Of a stretch of DNA of 64,000 nucleotides, positions 58,106 through 64,000 are shown piece by piece. The number at the start of each line of letters is the position of its first letter. Positions within the stretch are counted from its first letter, which is position 1. A program made the translations under genes and the position numbers. Location: positions 1-64,000 of IMG/VR virus record IMGVR_UViG_3300025603_000997. One strand, 5' to 3'. Under the pieces are notes generated by a model. That model did not search any database and was not told the origin of the DNA. It was given only the letters and a program-made list of their open reading frames with translations. The DNA comes from a virus.

Positions 58106-60070
58106 ATGGCGTACATTAACATTAACACAGGAGCAGTAGCAAACGACGGAACCGGTGATACTATACGGTCTGCGTTTGGAACTGTTAATGACAATTTTCA
58201 AACATTTAACGAAGGGCTATTTGCAGGCACAAGACAAAGCATAATCAGTGCCGCAAGTGTAACTGGTGGGTACATTGTATCCAACACCTATGTCCTTGCT
58301 TCATCTTATGTTAATGCAGACAGTATTGTGGGCAACACAGTTACCAGTTATGGTAATTTGTTTGTTAGCCAGGACGGTGCAACCATTGTAGGTAATGTTA
58401 CTATTGTGGGTAACTTGAGTGTTAGTGGCTCACAATCCAGCAGTGCAAGTCAAAACACAAGTGCTCCTATTTTGGACCTACACTTTGATGGTGGTGGACT
58501 CAGCAGTGACGACGGCAAAGATATTGGTATTGCCGCACAATACTATGATGTTGCTGAAAAGAAATTCTTCCTTGGATGGCAGAACACTTCAGAAAGTTTA
58601 GTCTACTTAGACAACACAACTGTTGCGTCAAATGTTGTTACAGCAGGCACACCAGGTAATGTACAGTTTGGTCAATTGATGTTGAGCAACACACTGTCAT
58701 CAACTTCGAGCACAACAGGTGCATTAATAGTTAAAGGTGGCACAGGTGTTGCTGGTAATGTACACATTGCTGGAAACTTAGTAACTGCCAACACAGGTAC
58801 AGTCAGTACAGGCAATATTACCGTTAGAGGCTTCCATGTTGGAAACATGAACTTTAGTGGTGCAGACACGATTTATATTAACGGTAGTCCAGTTGTAACT
58901 TCAGCTGGTGCGTTCAATGGTGGTACTGTTGGACTAGCGACTACATTCCAATCAGCAACAGCTTCAACCAGTAAAACAACTGGTGCTGTGATTATTACAG
59001 GTGGATTGGGTGTGTCGGGTAATACCTTTGTAAGTGACATACACGCTGTTGGCACCAATGCGGCATTCCGTGGAAACCTATTAGGTACACTGAAAACAAA
59101 TGCACAACCAAGTGTTACCAGTTTAGGTACACTAACAAGTTTAGTAACTTCAGGAATCTTTACTTCTGGTGGTAACGTAATGCCAAGTGTTACTAATACA
59201 CATTGGTTGGGCGACAAGAACACAGCCAGATGGGCACAAGTACATGCAGGTACATTAGATGTAACCACTATTGCAAGTGCTCCGCAATTTAGTGGTATTC
59301 CTAATTTTACAGCAAATGCTGTATATACTAGTGGAACAGCATCTAGTAGTAAAACTAGCGGTGCTATCGTAGTCACTGGATCAGGTGGTGTTGGCGTTGG
59401 CGGAGATGTGCGATCAGCCAAGTTATACGTTGATGCTGGCGTTTTTTGGTCAGGCAACAGTGCTCCATTTGCTAGTGTAGGCGGAGCAGATACACAGGTA
59501 CAGTTTAACGATAACGGTACTCTTGGTGGTGACGCAGGATTAATTTTTAATAAAACAACAAACGATTTAACTAGCACAGGAAACATAGCCGCAAATCATG
59601 TAAATGTAACTAACACAGTGCAAGGTAATATAGTTAATGCAGTGACTGCTATAACAAGTAATACAGGTGTGTTTACTGGTAATGTATCTGCAAGCTACTT
59701 AATAGGTACATCAACACAAGCTCTATATGCTGACTTGGCTGAGAAATATACCACGGACCAAGTCTATGCACCAGGTACAGTTGTTGTAGTTGGTGGCACA
59801 GCAGAAGTAACAGCAAGTTCAGAAGGTCAACGAGCAATTGGTGTTATATCTACAGCACCAGCGTTCTTAATGAACAAAGATGGAGATGGACAAGCAGTTG
59901 CACTAAAAGGGCGTGTACCATGTCGTGTAGTAGGTGCAGTTGCCAAAGGTGACGAGCTAGTACCGGCAGACAACGGATGTGCAAAAGTAGGCGACAGTAG
60001 AGTATTTGGTGTTGCACTAGACACCAGCGCAGAAACTGTAGAAAGAGTTATTGAAATAGTGGTGTTATAA
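58106..60070 (+). CDS. Fibre/structural protein with shared tip domain
   Basis: A 654-residue protein. N-terminus INTGAVANDGTGDTIRSAFG TVNDNFQTF matches the attachment domain of the preceding protein. Beta-rich repeats (TSSTTGALIVKGGTGVAGNV, ASTSKTTGAVIITGGLGVSG, TASSSKTSGAIVVTG) fill the middle. The C-terminal about 120 residues (ALYADLAEKYTTDQVYAPGT to the end) are homologous to the tip of the 1745-residue protein. It ends one base before the next start. Confidence 0.82.
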   Translation: MAYININTGAVANDGTGDTIRSAFGTVNDNFQTFNEGLFAGTRQSIISAASVTGGYIVSNTYVLASSYVNADSIVGNTVTSYGNLFVSQDGATIVGNVTIVGNLSVSGSQSSSASQNTSAPILDLHFDGGGLSSDDGKDIGIAAQYYDVAEKKFFLGWQNTSESLVYLDNTTVASNVVTAGTPGNVQFGQLMLSNTLSSTSSTTGALIVKGGTGVAGNVHIAGNLVTANTGTVSTGNITVRGFHVGNMNFSGADTIYINGSPVVTSAGAFNGGTVGLATTFQSATASTSKTTGAVIITGGLGVSGNTFVSDIHAVGTNAAFRGNLLGTLKTNAQPSVTSLGTLTSLVTSGIFTSGGNVMPSVTNTHWLGDKNTARWAQVHAGTLDVTTIASAPQFSGIPNFTANAVYTSGTASSSKTSGAIVVTGSGGVGVGGDVRSAKLYVDAGVFWSGNSAPFASVGGADTQVQFNDNGTLGGDAGLIFNKTTNDLTSTGNIAANHVNVTNTVQGNIVNAVTAITSNTGVFTGNVSASYLIGTSTQALYADLAEKYTTDQVYAPGTVVVVGGTAEVTASSEGQRAIGVISTAPAFLMNKDGDGQAVALKGRVPCRVVGAVAKGDELVPADNGCAKVGDSRVFGVALDTSAETVERVIEIVVL

Positions 60071-63000
60071 ATGAGCACAATTACATGGGTAACCGCTAAA
60101 GGTGATTTGGGAACAATACCTGAATCCCAGTACTTTAAGTTACAATTATCAGCAACAGACAGCGACAGTCAACCATTAACTTATAGTTTAATTGCAGGTG
60201 AGCTTCCAGGTGGAATGTACATAACACGTGCAGGTGAATTCCGCGGTGCTCCGACGATTCTTAGTGCAGTTAACCAAAGCAAAGCATATAGTTTTACTGC
60301 CAGAGCCTCCAATGACGACGGTGACGTCGCAGATAGATCCTTTACACTAACAGTCAGCAATGCAGTTGGCCCACAAATTTTCCCACGTCCGGACTTGATT
60401 GGTGCATTCTTTGATGGCGAATTTTTAAGTTATCAATTTGTAACTATAAATGACAACCCTAGTGCCACAGCAACTTACAAAGTGGTCCAAGGTGACCTAC
60501 CTCCAGGCACAACACTAAGTTCAACAGGATTACTATCTGGCTATGTTGATATCATTGCCGCTAATATTGATGATCTAGGATACGAAGCGGCTGCATACGA
60601 AACAATTATTTTTGATGCATTACCTGAAAGCACAGACAAATACTTTAATTTTAGAGTAGAAGTTACTGATGGTGGAAAATTTGATACAGTAGATGTTAGA
60701 ACATTAATTGTAAGCAAGTCAAACTTTACTGCTGATAACGATATCACCGTTGTCAATAATACATTTATTACAATTGATCATGATAACCGTTATCGTCCAA
60801 TCATACTTAACGCTCCGGATAGCCTTCCTGCACGTGTAGCCGGGGACACACTTGCTTACAAATTCCTTGCATACGACCCAGAGGCAAAAGACGTACAATG
60901 GGAAGTTGCAGAACTTGCTTTTAGTGGATTAGATCAACTTGATACCCCTGTAATACAAACACTTAATGGTGACGGTAGTACTGGACCTTACACACTAGAC
61001 ACCGCGGCTGCCGCAGTTGACATCAGTGTAAGAATAAACGATACGATATATCTTCCCACTATAGACTATACCACGTCAGGGACAAACTTAACGTTTACAA
61101 GTCTAACACCTAGTGCCAGTGATGTAATCACTGTTCTATATATTGCGCCAGGTACTGGTTTTGATTCATTGCTGTTTGATCAAGGTGCTGAAGGACTACC
61201 GATCGGGTTAACAATTAACCGAGACACAGGTTGGCTGTTTGGTACCTTGCCTACCCAGACTGAAGAAACTAAAACATACAATGTATCTGTCAGAGCATTC
61301 AGAGAACTAGATCCAGGGGTAAAGAGTGACCCTGTTGTATTCAGCATAACAGTACAACGTACTCTGAACGAACAAATTATATGGAACACTAATGAAAATT
61401 TAGGCATAATGGATAACGGTGCTGTAAGTAAACTATCTATTAGCGCATACAATACATTAGGTAAAGAATTAGAATACAGTACAGTTTACCAGCCTTATCG
61501 TAGAATCCCACAAGGTTTAAAAGTACTGAGTACCGGAAACTTAGTAGGGCGTGTTTCTTTTAGATACTTTAGTTTAGATGCGGCAGTAGGATATCTGCCA
61601 GTGACCAGCACAACAGATTTAGAAGTAGGAATGAGTGTGCAAGGCATAGGCGTAGCGGCAGGGTGTAAGATAACTGCAATAGTAGATAGTAAAACTGTAG
61701 AGGTGCAACCAGCAATTTATGTTGTGCAAGGAACGCTGTTAACATTCAGTAACGACACTACAACCAAAGTAAGATCTACAACAAGTAATGCAATTACCAC
61801 AGCTATAGACAGTGGTACAACGACGTTTGATCAGAATTGTAGGTTTACTGTAAAAGCAACAACACGAGATGGTACAAGCAGTGCTACTAAGAGCTTTAGG
61901 GTGTTTATCAAGTCTAGAAACTTAGCACCTTACGAAAATCTATATCTAAAAGCATTGCCAGATAATACAGAAAGAAGATCATATGTTAATACTGTGACAA
62001 ATCCTTCTTTTGTTCCGCCTGCAAATGTGTATAGACCAGATGATGCTTACTTTGGAATACAAAAAAATATTAAATTCTTATTCTCAGCTGGTTTAAGTGT
62101 TGCACAAGCATCTGAAATGGTGTCGACTATAGCACTTAATCATTATACAAAAAGTATTAACTTCGGTGCAATTAAAACAGCTAGAGCATTGGACTCAAGC
62201 GGAAATGTAGAATACGAAGTGGTATATGCAGACATTATTGACAATCAAATGTTTGCAGGAAATAGTCCACCGCTTAGTACTACACTCACAAACACTAACC
62301 CATACATTCAAAACGGTGTTGAGTATGGTAATACCATTTATACCAATAGCTTTACTAACATGCAAAAGCGATTAGAAACAGGTTTAGGTTATACCAACAG
62401 CGGTGCTTTGCCCCGTTGGATGACCAGTGTACAAACCAATGGTAAGGTATTGGGGCTTATTAGAGCAGTGCCATTGGTTTACACAAACCCAGGTGCATCC
62501 GAACTAATAGCGTATAGACTAAGGAATAGTGGGTTTACTTTAAATACTATCCCATTCACGGTGGACAGATATCAATGGGATAACTCACTAAGTAAGTTCT
62601 TTGACACTACGACTAATAAGTTCTTACCTAGCAGAGACACAACGTTTGATAAGTTAGTAGATCTTAATGCAGGAACGGATGTAATCACAACATCAGTTGT
62701 AGGCTCAGTTACTAATGCAAATGCTATTGTTGTTTCGGATAACCTAAAAATTGGTTATGGCTGGACGTTATCAAGTGTAGATACGTTATCGTCTGGTATA
62801 GACGATAATGTGTTTATAACCAACGTACAAGAAAACGTGGGCTCACAAAACTTAACATTAAGTGCAAATATTACTGCATCAGCAGGCGCAGGGATCAAAT
62901 TCAATGGTACCGCTTCAGTTGACTATGCAGTTAGCAAATCGTTTAATAGCATAGACAGTGAGTTACTAAGTAGAGTAAAATTGCTAGGACTTATAGACGG

Positions 63001-63592
63001 TGTTACTAACATTCAACCATTTGAAAAAATAATCTTTGCTAAACAATTTGGGTTTGACACTGAAGCAGTCAACGACGGTTGGGTCCGCGGTGATGGTACA
63101 ACATTCATATATGGATATTTAGAAAAACAGTCAGGATTAAGTTCTGTAAACCAGCGGGGCGGAGTGTGGCAAATAACATACGAAACAATACCAGATGAAG
63201 GTTTTGACGAATCGATAGGGTTTGATGAAACTATACCTGGTTTTGAACATTCAAGACTGGATGCAGGTAGTGACCAAGAAATAAGATTAGAGTTTATAAG
63301 CGAAATATTTGTAAATCAAACAGTAAAAGTTCGCGGCGGTCGAACATACCCATCGTCTACATTACAATATACATTTGATGGAGGAGAGGCTACACCAACT
63401 TTCTTAGTGTTTTCAGAGGCGCAAGGAACTGAAACAACATTTGATGGTGGCAGTATGACTAGCAAAGAAGGAGATCCTACTGTAGGAGGTGTTCGTGGGG
63501 GCACAGCTTTCAGTAATAATAGAGACAAATATATGGAACCTGAAACAGAGGATAAATATATCAAGTTCCCACAGAATGGAGTATTTGTATAA
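60071..63592 (+). CDS. Large structural protein with Ig/cadherin-like domains
   Basis: A 1173-residue protein. It begins with ITWVTAKGDLGTIPESQYFK and putative-Ig/cadherin-like modules (LQLSATDSDSQPLTYSLIAG, ELPGGMYITRAGEF, SFTARASNDDGDVADRSFTL), recurring at about 130-230 and 255-440, and 525-620. The C-terminal third is a different, mixed fold. Such modules bind polysaccharide or protein on the host surface. It is probably a virion-surface or baseplate-proximal adhesin; begins directly after the previous stop. Confidence 0.78.
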   Translation: MSTITWVTAKGDLGTIPESQYFKLQLSATDSDSQPLTYSLIAGELPGGMYITRAGEFRGAPTILSAVNQSKAYSFTARASNDDGDVADRSFTLTVSNAVGPQIFPRPDLIGAFFDGEFLSYQFVTINDNPSATATYKVVQGDLPPGTTLSSTGLLSGYVDIIAANIDDLGYEAAAYETIIFDALPESTDKYFNFRVEVTDGGKFDTVDVRTLIVSKSNFTADNDITVVNNTFITIDHDNRYRPIILNAPDSLPARVAGDTLAYKFLAYDPEAKDVQWEVAELAFSGLDQLDTPVIQTLNGDGSTGPYTLDTAAAAVDISVRINDTIYLPTIDYTTSGTNLTFTSLTPSASDVITVLYIAPGTGFDSLLFDQGAEGLPIGLTINRDTGWLFGTLPTQTEETKTYNVSVRAFRELDPGVKSDPVVFSITVQRTLNEQIIWNTNENLGIMDNGAVSKLSISAYNTLGKELEYSTVYQPYRRIPQGLKVLSTGNLVGRVSFRYFSLDAAVGYLPVTSTTDLEVGMSVQGIGVAAGCKITAIVDSKTVEVQPAIYVVQGTLLTFSNDTTTKVRSTTSNAITTAIDSGTTTFDQNCRFTVKATTRDGTSSATKSFRVFIKSRNLAPYENLYLKALPDNTERRSYVNTVTNPSFVPPANVYRPDDAYFGIQKNIKFLFSAGLSVAQASEMVSTIALNHYTKSINFGAIKTARALDSSGNVEYEVVYADIIDNQMFAGNSPPLSTTLTNTNPYIQNGVEYGNTIYTNSFTNMQKRLETGLGYTNSGALPRWMTSVQTNGKVLGLIRAVPLVYTNPGASELIAYRLRNSGFTLNTIPFTVDRYQWDNSLSKFFDTTTNKFLPSRDTTFDKLVDLNAGTDVITTSVVGSVTNANAIVVSDNLKIGYGWTLSSVDTLSSGIDDNVFITNVQENVGSQNLTLSANITASAGAGIKFNGTASVDYAVSKSFNSIDSELLSRVKLLGLIDGVTNIQPFEKIIFAKQFGFDTEAVNDGWVRGDGTTFIYGYLEKQSGLSSVNQRGGVWQITYETIPDEGFDESIGFDETIPGFEHSRLDAGSDQEIRLEFISEIFVNQTVKVRGGRTYPSSTLQYTFDGGEATPTFLVFSEAQGTETTFDGGSMTSKEGDPTVGGVRGGTAFSNNRDKYMEPETEDKYIKFPQNGVFV

Positions 63593-64000
63593 ATGACAAG
63601 CCAAGTAAACCCAAATAATGTCGACGGTACATATCCGGTCGCTGGTCAAGATAATGACAGCCAAGGTTTCCGCGATAATTTCACAAACATACGTAACAAT
63701 CTTACTTTTGCTAAAGCTGAGTTAGAAGACTTACAAAACAAAGCAGTACTAAAGTCTGCTTTAACCAATACCACGCTCAGTAATGATCTGGCTGGTAATG
63801 TTATAACCAACGCCTCATTGACTAGTTGGAGAGAAACATACAATAATGTTGGTTCAGTAAGTGGTGCTACTACTATTGATTTTGCTAACGGCAACTATCA
63901 AAAGATTACCTTAGGTGGTGCTACAACACTAGCATTTACTTTCCCGTCAAACAGTTCCGGGCAAAAAGCCAAAATTGCAGTTTGGGTCAATGTAAGCAAT
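63593..64000 (+). CDS. Structural protein, 3' part missing
   Basis: Open to the window end (136 codons visible). It starts TSQVNPNNVDGTYPVAGQDN DSQGFRDNFTNIRNNL, another virion-attachment N-terminus of the marine T4-like type, followed by a helical segment and a beta-rich part (TTIDFANGNYQKITLGGATT). Its ATG lies one base after the preceding stop, continuing the structural operon. Confidence 0.75.
   Translation, partial: MTSQVNPNNVDGTYPVAGQDNDSQGFRDNFTNIRNNLTFAKAELEDLQNKAVLKSALTNTTLSNDLAGNVITNASLTSWRETYNNVGSVSGATTIDFANGNYQKITLGGATTLAFTFPSNSSGQKAKIAVWVNVSN

Overview
The window reads as part of the genome of a large T4-like marine bacteriophage (myovirus-type), not a bacterial chromosome. The reasons are: densely packed genes with ATGA overlaps; many small proteins of the kind shared by marine T4-like phages (including an LPD29-type and an SH3-barrel type); tail-fibre and virion structural genes filling the last 11 kb; HNH and GIY-YIG nucleases; an ATP-dependent DNA ligase; tRNAs; and two promoter classes. 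One class is sigma70-like (TTGACN-N17-TATAAT, often with a shared leader). The other matches the T4 late box (TATAAATA or ATAAATAC, on both strands). Host identity is not settled. A circularly permuted two-piece tmRNA points to a bacterial lineage with permuted ssrA (alphaproteobacteria, some betaproteobacteria, some cyanobacteria). A PqqA-type peptide points to a host that makes PQQ. No photosystem genes are seen.

Layout. 1-5.5 kb: a curli-type cluster (CsgG channel, two curlin-repeat proteins, a FecR protein, a lipoprotein and a CHASE2 nucleotide cyclase). 5.5-13.1 kb: surface-glycan and metabolite genes (GT10-like transferase, UDP-sugar dehydrogenase, 2OG oxygenase, amidinotransferase), a fibre protein and the first of five radical SAM proteins. 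13-24 kb: secreted or lipid-anchored small proteins, UV endonuclease, SulP transporter, a second GT10-like protein and a lysine-rich protein. 23.4-24.8 kb: metalloproteases and small basic proteins, three of which start with a sequence resembling the T4 capsid-targeting peptide. 24.9-41 kb: sigma70-type promoter cassettes driving small phage proteins, the permuted tmRNA, two ParB-like proteins, GIY-YIG nuclease and DNA ligase. 40.5-52.8 kb: phosphomannomutase, a 23-residue PqqA peptide, HNH nuclease, NeuD-like acyltransferase, ferredoxin-NADP reductase, three tRNAs, ClpP, cytidylyltransferase, cytochrome c, translation factor IF-1, Cu/Zn superoxide dismutase, a Cys-rich peptide and an IscA/ErpA carrier. 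52.8-64 kb: very long repetitive tail/fibre proteins.

How the parts may work together. tmRNA, ClpP, IF-1 and three tRNAs form a translation and quality-control set. PqqA, cytochrome c, FNR, SOD and IscA form a redox set that could keep periplasmic PQQ/cytochrome respiration and iron-sulfur proteins running during infection. UGD, PMM, NeuD-like, cytidylyltransferase and two GT10-like proteins point to modification of host or virion glycans. The most unexpected items are the PqqA micro-gene, the permuted tmRNA, the phage IF-1, the curli/FecR/cyclase cluster and the putative capsid-targeted proteins. No stretch over 300 bases lacks a gene, except 26439-26803, which holds a terminator and the tmRNA.
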